Of a stretch of DNA of 50,384 bases, positions 24,747-32,913 are shown one piece after another. This DNA is from Acinetobacter pecorum. Lineage in GTDB: Bacteria; Pseudomonadota; Gammaproteobacteria; Pseudomonadales; Moraxellaceae. The notes beneath the pieces were generated by a model that searched no databases, was not told where the DNA came from, and saw only the letters and a list, made by a program, of their open reading frames with translations. The translations under genes were made by a program, and so were the position numbers. The DNA lies in contig NZ_JACSPT010000021.1 of assembly GCF_014837015.1 (NCBI RefSeq), positions 1 through 50,384 of the forward strand, read 5' to 3'. How positions within the stretch are numbered: the stretch's first letter is position 1; each line of letters begins with the position of its first letter.

Positions 24747-25868
24747 ATGTCATATGCATTAAAAGGATTGAAAATCCTAGACTTTTCTACACTTTTGCCC
24801 GGCCCGTTTGCCACTTTATATCTTGCTGATTTAGGTGCAGAAGTTGTGCATATTGAATCACCAACTCGACCGGACCTGCTCCGGTTAATGCCACCTTTTG
24901 CCAATGGGCAGGCCACCTCACAGAGTTATCTGAACCGTAACAAGCAATCGGTTGCTCTGGATCTGAAAGATCCTGCAAATATCGAATTGGTCAAATCCAG
25001 GATTGCAGATTATGACATTGTGATTGAGCAATTTCGCCCCGGTGTGATGCAACGTCTAGGGCTAGACTATCAAACCTTAAGTGAAATTAATCCGAAACTG
25101 ATTTACTGTTCCATTACCGGTTATGGCCAAACTGGCACATATAAAGATAAGGCAGGCCACGATATTAACTATCTGGCTTTGTCCGGAATTGCCGGACACA
25201 GTGGCCGGACTGAAAATGGTCCACCCGCCCTGGGAATTCAGGTTGCCGATGTTGCAGGTGGTTCCATGCATGCTGTAATTGCAGTTTTGGCTGCCGTAAT
25301 TGAACGTCAGCAAAGTGGCAAAGGGCAATATATTGATATATCCATGACCGATTGCGTGGTGACGATGAATAATCTGGCCGCATCTGCCAGTCTGGCTGGC
25401 AATCAGCATCAACGACCTGAGTCGGGCTATCTGAATGGCGGGACTTTTTACGACTATTATGAAACCCAGGATGGCCGTTATCTGTCAATTGGTAGTTTGG
25501 AGCCACAATTTATGCAGGGGCTGGCACAGGCCTTAGAGCTGCCAATTATTCTGGAAAAGGGCAACTCTTTTGCTGAAGAAGATCGTGCCGAGGTGAAGCA
25601 GGCGATTCAAAATAAAATCAAGACCAAGCCTTTATCTGAATGGCAAACACAGTTTGCCGCGCTGGATGTCTGCGTCGAACCAGTACTCAAACTTGAAGAA
25701 GCGTTACATTCTGATCTGGCCCAGCAGCGAGGCTGGGTGGTACAGGTGCCACTTAAAGCCCGCAGTCAGCAAACTGAAGCACAACTGGCTTGCCCGATTA
25801 AATTTTCACGTTCAACGATACGCTATGAATTTGTAGGACAGCAATTGGGAGAAAGTCAAAAGTGGTAA
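24747..25868 (+). CDS. CaiB/BaiF CoA-transferase family, AMACR-like racemase
   Basis: 373 residues from ATG at 24747 (MSYALKGLKILDFSTLLPGP); the open frame extends 27 codons further upstream without family resemblance. Family III CoA-transferase fold. The conserved pair His138 (AGHDINY) and Asp168 (QVADVAGGS) is spaced exactly as the catalytic His126/Asp156 of the mycobacterial alpha-methylacyl-CoA racemase. Those enzymes interconvert (R)- and (S)-2-methylacyl-CoA so that branched chains can enter beta-oxidation. It is divergent from an AraC-type regulator, beyond which lie thiolase and FadB genes. A formyl- or succinyl-CoA transferase is the alternative but fits the residues less well. Confidence 0.88.
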   Translation: MSYALKGLKILDFSTLLPGPFATLYLADLGAEVVHIESPTRPDLLRLMPPFANGQATSQSYLNRNKQSVALDLKDPANIELVKSRIADYDIVIEQFRPGVMQRLGLDYQTLSEINPKLIYCSITGYGQTGTYKDKAGHDINYLALSGIAGHSGRTENGPPALGIQVADVAGGSMHAVIAVLAAVIERQQSGKGQYIDISMTDCVVTMNNLAASASLAGNQHQRPESGYLNGGTFYDYYETQDGRYLSIGSLEPQFMQGLAQALELPIILEKGNSFAEEDRAEVKQAIQNKIKTKPLSEWQTQFAALDVCVEPVLKLEEALHSDLAQQRGWVVQVPLKARSQQTEAQLACPIKFSRSTIRYEFVGQQLGESQKW

Positions 25869-26019
25869 TATTTTTAACGTGTTAATAAGATGATTAATGA
25901 AATGAGAGGAAATTTTTCCTATATGAAAATAAGTAATAATGATTGAAGATTTTCATCATTATTACTTTAAATTTAATCCAATGCTGTAAATACAGAGATC
26001 CGTGAAAGTTTGACAGGCT

Positions 26020-26067
26020 TATCAATAAAACCGCTATGAAATATGTATAAAAAGCATTTTATTGATA
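26020..26067. promoter_or_regulatory. Inverted repeat upstream of cysI
   Basis: TATCAATAAAA (26020-26030) and its exact complement TTTTATTGATA (26057-26067), 26 bases apart. It lies 29-76 bases before a TATAAT -10 box (26096-26101) whose -35 is poor, the usual arrangement for an activator-dependent promoter. CysB is the obvious candidate protein but the sites were not matched to its consensus. Confidence 0.5.
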
Positions 26068-26122
26068 GGTTCAATCTCGCTATCCTTGCCGGCGATATAA
26101 TAGAAACTACTAGCTGTACGCC

Positions 26123-27766
26123 ATGTATTTATATACTGATTTTGATCAGCAACTGATTAATGAACGTGTTGCACAGTTCCGAGACCAGACGGAACGTTAT
26201 TTAGCCGGTAAACTCACTGAAGATGAGTATCGTCCGCTTCGTCTGCAAAATGGTTTGTACGTACAGCGTTATGCGCCAATGTTACGTATTGCCGTGCCAT
26301 ATGGTTTGATGAATTCAAAACAACTTCGTAAAGTGGCTGATTTGGCAAAAGAATATGACCGTGGCTACGCGCATATTTCGACCCGCCAAAATATCCAGTT
26401 TAACTGGCCTGCACTGGAAAATGTGCCGGATATGCTGGCTGAACTGGCGACGGTGCAAATGCATGCGATCCAGACCTCAGGGAACTGTATCCGTAATACC
26501 ACGACGGACCAGTATGCAGGTGTGGTTGCCGGTGAAATTGCCGATCCGCGTCCGACCTGTGAATTGATCCGTCAATGGTCAACTTTCCACCCGGAATTTG
26601 CTTTCTTGCCACGTAAATTCAAGATCGCAGTTTCTGCGCTGGAAGAGATTGACCGTGCAGCCACTGCATTCCACGATATTGGTGTATATATCGTGCGTAA
26701 TGAAGCAGGCGAAATGGGCTATAAAATCAAAGTGGGTGGTGGTCTCGGCCGTACGCCAGTGATTGGTAGCTTTATCCGTGAGTTCTTGCCACGAGAAGAC
26801 CTGATTGCTTATTTGGAAGCAGTACTTCGTGTGTATAACTTGCATGGCCGTCGCGACAACAAATATAAAGCGCGGATCAAGATTCTGGTAAAAGCCTTAA
26901 CACCAGCAGTATTTGCCGAGAAAGTTGAAGCTGAATTTGCGCATACGGTTAAAACACTGAAAATTGATGCAGACACCTTGGCAAAAATGGATGAGAACTT
27001 CACGCCATTCGATTACCAAGATTATGCAGATGAAGATTTCACTGAATTGTTCGCGCAATATCCGAAATTCAAACAGTGGTTCAACATCAATACCAATGCC
27101 CATAAAGTGAAAGGGTATCGTATTGTGACGATTTCACTGAAACGTGCCGGAATTGCACCGGGTGATGTGAGCACTGAAGAAATGAACCTGATTGCAGACC
27201 TTGCAGACAAGTACACTTTCGGTGAGCTGCGTACCACGCATGAGCAAAACATTTCTCTAGTTGATGTACCGCAAAAAGATTTGTTCGCTGTATGGCAAAC
27301 CCTTGACCAAAACAACTTGGCACGTGCGCATATCGGTTTCTTGACTGACATCATTTGCTGCCCGGGCGGTGACTTCTGTTCATTGGCCAATGCCAAATCT
27401 ATTCCAATTTCGGAAGCGATTTCACGCCGTTTTGATGATCTGGATACAATTTACAATTTAGGCAAACTGGATCTGAATATTTCAGGTTGTATGAATGCCT
27501 GTGGTCATCACCACGTTGGTAATATTGGTATTCTAGGTGTAGATAAAAAAGGTGCAGAATTCTACCAGATTACGCTTGGTGGAAATGCCGATCATGATGC
27601 TTCAATTGGTGATATTCTTGGCCCATCATTTGCAGCCGAAGTCGTGCCGGATATTGTAGAAGAAATTCTGAATACTTATCTTGACCTGCGTCAGGATGGT
27701 GAAGAGTTTATTGATACTTATCGCCGTGTCGGCATTCAACCATTCAAGGAGCGTGCATATGCTTAA
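26123..27766 (+). CDS. cysI: Sulfite reductase hemoprotein (CysI-type)
   Basis: 547 residues. It belongs to the nitrite/sulfite reductase family that reduces sulfite to sulfide in cysteine synthesis using a coupled siroheme and 4Fe-4S cluster. The cluster cysteines are Cys413, Cys419 (CPGGDFC), Cys456 and Cys460 (CMNAC), with the same spacing pattern as E. coli CysI. The siroheme-contact stretches STRQNIQFNW (86-95), QTSGNCIRN (117-125) and KIKVGGGLGRTP (201-212) are present. The flavoprotein CysJ is not next door, so electrons must come from elsewhere. It overlaps the DUF934 gene by 8 bases. No ribosome binding site is obvious at the ATG. Confidence 0.93.
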   Translation: MYLYTDFDQQLINERVAQFRDQTERYLAGKLTEDEYRPLRLQNGLYVQRYAPMLRIAVPYGLMNSKQLRKVADLAKEYDRGYAHISTRQNIQFNWPALENVPDMLAELATVQMHAIQTSGNCIRNTTTDQYAGVVAGEIADPRPTCELIRQWSTFHPEFAFLPRKFKIAVSALEEIDRAATAFHDIGVYIVRNEAGEMGYKIKVGGGLGRTPVIGSFIREFLPREDLIAYLEAVLRVYNLHGRRDNKYKARIKILVKALTPAVFAEKVEAEFAHTVKTLKIDADTLAKMDENFTPFDYQDYADEDFTELFAQYPKFKQWFNINTNAHKVKGYRIVTISLKRAGIAPGDVSTEEMNLIADLADKYTFGELRTTHEQNISLVDVPQKDLFAVWQTLDQNNLARAHIGFLTDIICCPGGDFCSLANAKSIPISEAISRRFDDLDTIYNLGKLDLNISGCMNACGHHHVGNIGILGVDKKGAEFYQITLGGNADHDASIGDILGPSFAAEVVPDIVEEILNTYLDLRQDGEEFIDTYRRVGIQPFKERAYA

Positions 27767-28244
27767 TACCGCACTTCAAGTGCTCTCTAAAGATGGCACG
27801 ATTGCAGACAATACCTATCAATTGATTGGTGAAGATGGTGTTTTGCCACAGGGTGATGTGGTTCTGACTGTGGACCAGTTAGACCAGATTGGCAATGTAT
27901 CAGGTAAAAAAGCATTGTACTTAACTGTCGATGCTTCTCCTGAAAACCATGAATTTCCACTGGACCAGCTAGACGCAATCTTTATCGAGTTTGCCGGTTT
28001 TAATGATGGCCGTGGTTATTCATTTGCAGCACTTCTTCGTCGCCAGGGTTTTCAGGGCGAACTGCGTGCTACTGGGGATGTATTCAAAGATGTGTTGAAC
28101 TACATGAAGCGTTCTGGTTTCGACACTTTCGTGATTAAAGAAGGTAAAGATATTCAGGAAGCTGCTGCCGGTTTGAATGATTTCAAAAATCCGTATCAGG
28201 CATCGACTGCGGTTGCACAGGCACATTATCAAACAGGTGCATAA
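27759..28244 (+). CDS. DUF934 domain protein, partner of CysI
   Basis: 161 residues from ATG at 27759, which overlaps the cysI stop by 8 bases and has AAGGAG 8 bases upstream; the longer frame from 27681 lies inside cysI and is discarded. It matches the DUF934 family, with stretches such as FAGFNDGRGYSFAALLRR and LRATGDVFKDVLNYMKRSGFDTF. DUF934 genes are regularly coupled to CysI-type reductases in pseudomonads and relatives, so an accessory role in sulfite reduction (maturation or electron delivery) is likely but unproven. Confidence 0.92.
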   Translation: MLNTALQVLSKDGTIADNTYQLIGEDGVLPQGDVVLTVDQLDQIGNVSGKKALYLTVDASPENHEFPLDQLDAIFIEFAGFNDGRGYSFAALLRRQGFQGELRATGDVFKDVLNYMKRSGFDTFVIKEGKDIQEAAAGLNDFKNPYQASTAVAQAHYQTGA

Positions 28245-28262
28245 TTTAAATTATGCTGCTGT

Positions 28263-28290
28263 AAAAAGCCGGATTGAGTCCGGCTTTTTT
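28263..28290 (+). terminator. Bidirectional terminator after the cysI operon
   Basis: AAAAAGCCGGA (28263-28273) pairs with TCCGGCTTTTT (28279-28289), loop TTGAG. It is 19 bases beyond the DUF934 stop and may also serve the converging VOC gene. Confidence 0.88.
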
Positions 28291-28308
28291 ATGTCTTGAT
28301 TAAGATAC

Positions 28309-28758
28309 TCAACTTTCTTCAAGTTGACAGTTGATCATCCAGTGAATTCCAAACTGATCGCTAAAGGCAGCATAAAGTGCGCCCCAAAAGGTCTTTTCTA
28401 GCGGCATCTCAATTTGACCATTCACCGATAAAGCATCAAAGAGTCGTTGTGCTTCAGCTTGTTCGCTGGCGTCTAAGTTAATGGAAATATAGTGGTTATT
28501 ACCTTGCGTGAACACGGTATTGGTTTACGTACAAAATTGATCATTCGTATCAGATGCCATCAGTTCTGTAAATTCGTTAATGGGAAGTGAGATATGCAGG
28601 ATTTTATTTTTATCCGCTTCCGGCAGTGTGATACCTTCTTCAGTTGGCATTTCACTATAACGACTCAGACTTGAAAATTCGCCTCCAAAAACTGATTTAT
28701 AAAAGTTAAAGGCTGCTTCAGCCTGACCTTGGAAATTGAGGTAATGATTCAGTTGCAT
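28309..28758 (-). pseudogene. VOC/PhnB-like protein interrupted by one in-frame stop
   Basis: The frame from ATG at 28758 to 28309 encodes a 149-codon glyoxalase-fold VOC protein of the PhnB/YjdN type: MQLNHYLNFQGQAEAAFNFYKSVFGG, ADKNKILHISLPI, MASDTND, then TQGNNHYISINLDASEQAE, MPLEKTFWGALYAAFSDQFG and HWMINCQL. A single TAA at 28527-28525 (codon 78) cuts it; the reading frame on both sides is the same and the homology continues directly (TNTVFTQGNNHY). A CAA-to-TAA change would explain it. A downstream GTG at 28515 could in theory start the second half but has no convincing signal. It is either a recent pseudogene or a base-call error. VOC proteins of this group often have unknown substrates. 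Confidence 0.85.
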
Positions 28759-28839
28759 GGGAGAACTCCCTTTTATTTACTTGCTTTAATCTACGCCACT
28801 TTGCGGTATTTTGCGCGAGCAAGCCTTATCAAGATGTAA

Positions 28840-28905
28840 GCGAAAAAAATCCCCCAGATCAGGAGGATTTTTAACTCCCTATGGGAGAGGGATGGGATGA
28901 GGGAA
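28840..28905. repeat. REP-like G/C-tract element
   Basis: An imperfect stem (AAAAATCCCC with GAGGATTTTT) is followed by a CTCCC-TAT-GGGAG hairpin (28875-28887) and GGGATGGGATGAGGG. The left hairpin may end the thiolase transcript at 28910. The composition resembles the intergenic element at 49985-50030; both look like dispersed REP-type repeats. Confidence 0.45.
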
Positions 28906-28909
28906 GAGG

Positions 28910-30085
28910 TTACAGTAATTCAATCGCCACAGCAGTCGCTTCACCCCCACCAATACACAGAGCTGCAATCCCTTTTTTTCCACCGGTACGTTTTAGTGCA
29001 TGAATCAAAGTCAGGATAATACGTGAACCGGTAGAACCCACAGGATGGCCGAGTGCACATGCACCACCATTGATGTTGACTTTTTCAGGGTCTAGCTTGA
29101 ACTCATCCATTGGGCACATGGTCACCATGGCAAAGGCCTCATTGATTTCCCAAAGGTCGACATCAGAAGCGGCCCATCCAGTTTTATCGAGCACTTTCTG
29201 GATTGCACCGACTGGAGCAATCGTAAACTCAGATGGATGTTGAGAATTCGATGCATAGGCAACAATTTTAGCCAAAGGATTCAACCCTTTTGCTGCTGCA
29301 TTGTCAGCCGAGGTAATTACTAAAGCTGATGCACCATCTGAAATCGAGCTGGCATTAGCCGCCGTAATCGTACCGTCTTTAGCGAAAGCAGGACGCAAAG
29401 TTGGAATTTTATCGATGTTAGCATTGAACGGCTGTTCGTCTTTATCAACGACCACATCACCTTTACGGGTTTTAACTGTTACAGGCACGATTTCATCAGC
29501 AAAGTAGCCTTCATTGACCGCAGTTTGCGCACGCTTTAATGAGCGAATCGCAAAATCATCCATCTGCTCGCGGGTATAACCTCTGGTATTTGCCATATCT
29601 TGGGCAAATGAACCCATCAAACGACCTGTTTCAGCATCTTCCAAGCCATCCAGGAACATATGATCCTTGATTTCACCATGGCCCATACGGAAACCACCCC
29701 GTGCTTTTGGCAATACATAAGGCGCATTGGTCATGGATTCCATACCGCCGGCAACCACGATATTTGCAGAACCAGCTTTAATCATGTCAGCCGCTTGCAT
29801 GACGGCTTTCATGCCTGAACCACATAATTTATTAATGGTTACCGCACCAGTAGAATCTGGAAGACCAGCTTGACGCATCGCTTGACGTGCAGGACCCTGC
29901 TTTAAGCCTGCAGGGAGTACACAACCCATAATGACTTCTTCAATATCCGTTGGTTGCAGACCCGCACGGGCAATTGCTTCCTTAATAGTGACAGCACCCA
30001 GTTCCGGTGCAGTTACACTGGCCAGACTGCCCTGAAAGCCACCCATGGCTGTACGTGCACCATTTACAATTACGATGTCAGTCAT
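28910..30085 (-). CDS. Acetyl-CoA C-acetyltransferase (thiolase II type)
   Basis: 391 residues, the biosynthetic/AtoB-type thiolase length. Active-site residues are Cys88 (INKLCGSGMKAV), His347 (GGACALGHPVGSTG) and Cys377 (LCIGGGEATA); INEAFAMVTM lies before them. The GGAxALGH position usually Ala carries Cys here. It condenses two acetyl-CoA or cleaves acetoacetyl-CoA or 3-ketoacyl-CoA. A GGGAG ribosome binding site precedes the ATG. It stands as a single gene between the broken VOC gene and a pseudopilin gene, not linked to the other thiolase. Confidence 0.94.
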   Translation of the reverse strand: MTDIVIVNGARTAMGGFQGSLASVTAPELGAVTIKEAIARAGLQPTDIEEVIMGCVLPAGLKQGPARQAMRQAGLPDSTGAVTINKLCGSGMKAVMQAADMIKAGSANIVVAGGMESMTNAPYVLPKARGGFRMGHGEIKDHMFLDGLEDAETGRLMGSFAQDMANTRGYTREQMDDFAIRSLKRAQTAVNEGYFADEIVPVTVKTRKGDVVVDKDEQPFNANIDKIPTLRPAFAKDGTITAANASSISDGASALVITSADNAAAKGLNPLAKIVAYASNSQHPSEFTIAPVGAIQKVLDKTGWAASDVDLWEINEAFAMVTMCPMDEFKLDPEKVNINGGACALGHPVGSTGSRIILTLIHALKRTGGKKGIAALCIGGGEATAVAIELL

Positions 30086-30197
30086 TGTTGTATCTCCCTA
30101 TCAGTTTTGATCGTTTTATCTTGAACTTAAGCAGTATATTGAAAAAAACTGACGATTGAAGCTTTAATCGTACCGAAGCATAAACTGGATAGTTCTA

Positions 30198-30719
30198 TTA
30201 ACATGAGGGAAGACTTTCCCTCCGGATATGCCCCATTTTGCTAAGTACAATACGCTGTTGGCTAGAAAACTGGGCAGAACAGTAGTAGAAACTGCCATTT
30301 GAACCAATAGGCAGACCTGTTTGTGCCTGATAAGTGACACTTGGTAAGCTCAAAGCTCCTCGCCAACTCAGGTTACCGTATTTGAGATTAACTACATCAA
30401 TATGTAAAATGGTCTCACCTGTATCCACTTGCCTGTTTTTATTTTTATCAATGAAAACCAGCATAGTCTTGTTCCATTGATTGGCTTGGCAAGTGAGAGA
30501 ATCTTGGCTTGGGCAGATCACTACATTCTGTCGCAAAATTGCAGCCTGGCTGCGTGCATAACGATTAATTGTAGATAACTTGATCGGTATGTTTTGAGCT
30601 TCCTGTCTGGCTCGGTACTCGTGATAGTAAGGAAGCGCGATACTGGCGAGAATTGCAATCATTGCAATACAGATAATTAACTCAACAATAGTAAACGCTC
30701 TTGTTATTTTTTTATACAT
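30198..30719 (-). CDS. FimT/GspH-type pseudopilin
   Basis: 173 residues. A short basic leader (MYKKITRA) is followed by FTIVELIICIAMIAILASIALPYY, the hydrophobic N-terminal helix of type IV pilins, with the conserved Glu at mature position 5. The residue before the cleavage point is Ala instead of the usual Gly. The C-terminal ~110 residues form a GspH/FimT-like globular domain with four cysteines (CPSQDSLTC, YYC and a C-terminal Cys). Minor pseudopilins of this type prime type IV pilus assembly, which drives twitching and DNA uptake in Acinetobacter. No other pilus gene is adjacent. AGG lies about 9 bases before the ATG. Confidence 0.85.
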   Translation of the reverse strand: MYKKITRAFTIVELIICIAMIAILASIALPYYHEYRARQEAQNIPIKLSTINRYARSQAAILRQNVVICPSQDSLTCQANQWNKTMLVFIDKNKNRQVDTGETILHIDVVNLKYGNLSWRGALSLPSVTYQAQTGLPIGSNGSFYYCSAQFSSQQRIVLSKMGHIRRESLPSC

Positions 30720-30954
30720 AGAGTTACCTGATTTATATATTATTTTTCTTATAAGGGTGCTATTAATTATATGTTTTTTATGCTTTATTGAGCGTGTAAT
30801 TCATTGCTTACTTAAGTTTAAAGAAAGCTGTTAAAAATAATTGGCAATCACAATAGGTCATTCAGAATAAAAAATTGAGTAAAAAGTTACCGAATTACAA
30901 CGGAAATTGTAAGTAATTTTGTCAATAATTTACTTGATTAGATTAATCAAGCAC
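30720..30954. other. Divergent intergenic region, pseudopilin / ompA
   Basis: AT-rich DNA with no supported gene. It ends in an inverted repeat directly before the ompA -35 box: CTTGATTA (30933-30940) and TAATCAAG (30944-30951) around GAT. The rest shows no recognised signal. Confidence 0.5.
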
Positions 30955-30983
30955 TTGGAAAAATAATAAAGTGTTTGTATGAT
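30955..30983 (+). promoter_or_regulatory. ompA promoter
   Basis: TTGGAA -35 (30955-30960), an exact 17-base spacer and TATGAT -10 (30978-30983). Transcription should start near 30990, leaving a leader of about 105 bases. The leader contains an AAGCCTAT...ATAAGGCTT hairpin (about 31022-31056) ahead of the GGAGG ribosome binding site. Confidence 0.7.
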
Positions 30984-31095
30984 GCCATGTGAATAGCTTA
31001 AGAATAATACTGGGGTAATAAAAAGCCTATCTCAGGATGGCCTATTTATAAGGCTTGAGCTTGAACAACAATTGTTATCTCTGGAGGATAAATCC

Positions 31096-32223
31096 ATGAA
31101 AATGAGTCGTATTGCTTTAGCTATGCTTGTAGTTGCACCTTTTGCTGCTGCAAACGCAGGCGTAACTGTTACTCCATTAATGCTGGGTTATACTTGGCAA
31201 GACACCAAGCATAACAATGGTCAGTCCCACTTGTTATCTGCACAACTAGGTCAAGGCGAAATGCAAAACGACTTGTTCGTTGGTGCAGCACTTGGTGTAG
31301 AACTAACTCCATGGTTAGGTTTCGAGGCTGAATATAACCAGGTAAAAGGTGATGTTAACCAATCACTTCGTTACATTACTGATGGTCGTCCATCACAAGT
31401 TGAACCAGGCGCTGAGTATAAGCAAACTCAAATCAACGGTAACTTCTATGTTACTTCTGATTTAATCACTGGTAACTATGACAGCAAAGTTAAGCCTTAC
31501 CTATTGGCGGGTGCGGGTCACTACAAATATAAATTTGATGGTTTAACTCGTCTTAACAGCCCAACAGCTCCAGTACGTCGTGACCGTGGTAATACTTCAG
31601 AAGGTACTTTAGCAAATACAGGTATCGGTGCTTTCTGGCAGTTAAATGACGCGTTATCACTACGTACTGAAGCTCGTGCTACGTATAACTTTGATCACGA
31701 GTTCTGGAACTATACAGCACTTGCTGGTCTTAACGTAGTTCTAGGTGGTCACCTGAAGCCAGCTGCTCCAGTAGTTGAAGTTGCTCCAGTTGAGCCAGTT
31801 GCTCCAGCTCCACAAGAGTTGACTGAAGACCTGAACATGGAACTTCGTGTATTCTTTGATACTAACAAGTCAAACATCAAAGATCAGTACAAACCAGAAA
31901 TCGCGAAAGTTGCTGAGAAGCTAGTTGAATATCCAAACGCTACTGCTCGCATCGAAGGTCATACTGATAACACTGGTCCACGTGCATTGAACGAACGTTT
32001 GTCTCTAGCTCGTGCTAACTCTGTTAAGTCTTCACTTGTGAACGAATACAACGTAGATGCATCTCGTTTGTCTACTCAAGGTTTCGCTTGGGATCAACCG
32101 ATTGCTGATAACACTACTAAAGAAGGTCGTGCTATGAACCGTCGTGTATTCGCGACAATTACTGGTAGCCGTACTGTTCTAGCTGAACCAGTTATGCAAC
32201 AACAAGCTCCTGCTGCTCAATAA
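31096..32223 (+). CDS. ompA: Outer membrane protein OmpA (Omp38-type porin)
   Basis: 375 residues from ATG at 31096 with GGAGG 8 bases upstream; the frame is open to 31072 but that lies before the ribosome binding site. Signal peptide ([21 protein letters not shown]), then an eight-stranded beta-barrel (about 22-230), a Pro/Val-rich hinge ([18 protein letters not shown]) and an OmpA-like peptidoglycan-binding domain. That domain holds Asp291 (GHTDNTG) and Arg306 (LSLARANS), spaced as the two diaminopimelate-binding residues of A. baumannii OmpA. It is a major outer membrane slow porin tethering the envelope. Codon use is highly biased, consistent with abundant expression from the near-consensus promoter. 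Confidence 0.97.
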   Translation: MKMSRIALAMLVVAPFAAANAGVTVTPLMLGYTWQDTKHNNGQSHLLSAQLGQGEMQNDLFVGAALGVELTPWLGFEAEYNQVKGDVNQSLRYITDGRPSQVEPGAEYKQTQINGNFYVTSDLITGNYDSKVKPYLLAGAGHYKYKFDGLTRLNSPTAPVRRDRGNTSEGTLANTGIGAFWQLNDALSLRTEARATYNFDHEFWNYTALAGLNVVLGGHLKPAAPVVEVAPVEPVAPAPQELTEDLNMELRVFFDTNKSNIKDQYKPEIAKVAEKLVEYPNATARIEGHTDNTGPRALNERLSLARANSVKSSLVNEYNVDASRLSTQGFAWDQPIADNTTKEGRAMNRRVFATITGSRTVLAEPVMQQQAPAAQ

Positions 32224-32244
32224 TTCGTTATTGAACACAGACTG

Positions 32245-32273
32245 AAAAAGCGACTCTAAGGAGTCGCTTTTTT
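32245..32273 (+). terminator. ompA terminator
   Basis: AAAAAGCGACTC (32245-32256) pairs with GAGTCGCTTTTT (32261-32272), loop TAAG, and is followed by Ts. Located 22 bases after the ompA stop. Confidence 0.9.
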
Positions 32274-32308
32274 TATGGCTGTTTTTTGCATACACTTGCT
32301 GCTCTAAA

Positions 32309-32860
32309 ATGATTTTGAGTAAAGGCATGAGCATAGAACTTCCTCAAGACTTGCTGAGTCTGGAAGCCAATAGTGGTATTTATGCAATTTGGATGATCTT
32401 TCATCATTATGGTATCGATCTACATATTCCTGATCTGGTGCAATTGACACGGCACGATGATGAGATGGGAACTTCAACTATTGCGCTCGCAGTTGCGCTC
32501 AAAACCTTGGGGCTGGATGCTGAATTTTTTACACAAGTTGATCCGGATAAACAGCCTGTTGAAGTAGAATTTTATCAAAAGGCCCAAGAACTCAAATTAC
32601 CTGTTTATGAATCTCCTCTTTCATATGCCGAAATTCAAAAAAAGGCAGGTGAAGGTCGTTTTGTGATTGTGTTCTATGACAGTTTAGACGGGATAGGGAA
32701 TCACTCGTTAATTTATTCTATCGATGAGCAGGAAATCAGTTTCTTTGATAGCTTTGAGGCCATGCCGGCGCATGTGTTTGAGCAGCAACGTCGGGTAGAT
32801 GGAATCTGTCAGCAAGCGATTGTGGTTGATGACCGTAACTTTGTAATGCGAAATAGCTAA
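32309..32860 (+). CDS. C39-like peptidase-fold protein without the catalytic Cys
   Basis: 183 residues. The sequence follows the bacteriocin-processing C39 papain-like fold: PQDLLSLEANSGIYAIWMIFHHYGI at the N-terminus aligns with the usual DCG-x2-CLAM helix, and GNHSLIYSIDEQEISFFDSFE carries the second half of the site (His132, Asp147). At the nucleophile position the usual Cys is Ser22 (ANSGI). No membrane spans or transporter domain are attached, and the predicted protein has no signal peptide. It is probably a non-proteolytic relative or uses Ser. Start could be ATG at 32309 or at 32327 (MSIELPQD). It stands alone after ompA. Confidence 0.72.
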   Translation: MILSKGMSIELPQDLLSLEANSGIYAIWMIFHHYGIDLHIPDLVQLTRHDDEMGTSTIALAVALKTLGLDAEFFTQVDPDKQPVEVEFYQKAQELKLPVYESPLSYAEIQKKAGEGRFVIVFYDSLDGIGNHSLIYSIDEQEISFFDSFEAMPAHVFEQQRRVDGICQQAIVVDDRNFVMRNS

Positions 32861-32872
32861 AATAGAGAGATT

Positions 32873-32900
32873 AAAAAAGCAGTCCTGAGACTGCTTTTTC
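32873..32900. terminator. Bidirectional terminator between C39-like gene and lysP
   Basis: AAAAAGCAGTC (32874-32884) pairs with GACTGCTTTTT (32889-32899), loop CTGA, between converging genes. Confidence 0.88.
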
Positions 32901-32913
32901 ATTATTGACTGGG

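Noticed and set aside
28309..28515. Separate 68-codon gene starting at GTG 28515
   Set aside because: It is the same-frame continuation of the interrupted VOC gene; the GTG has no independent start signal.
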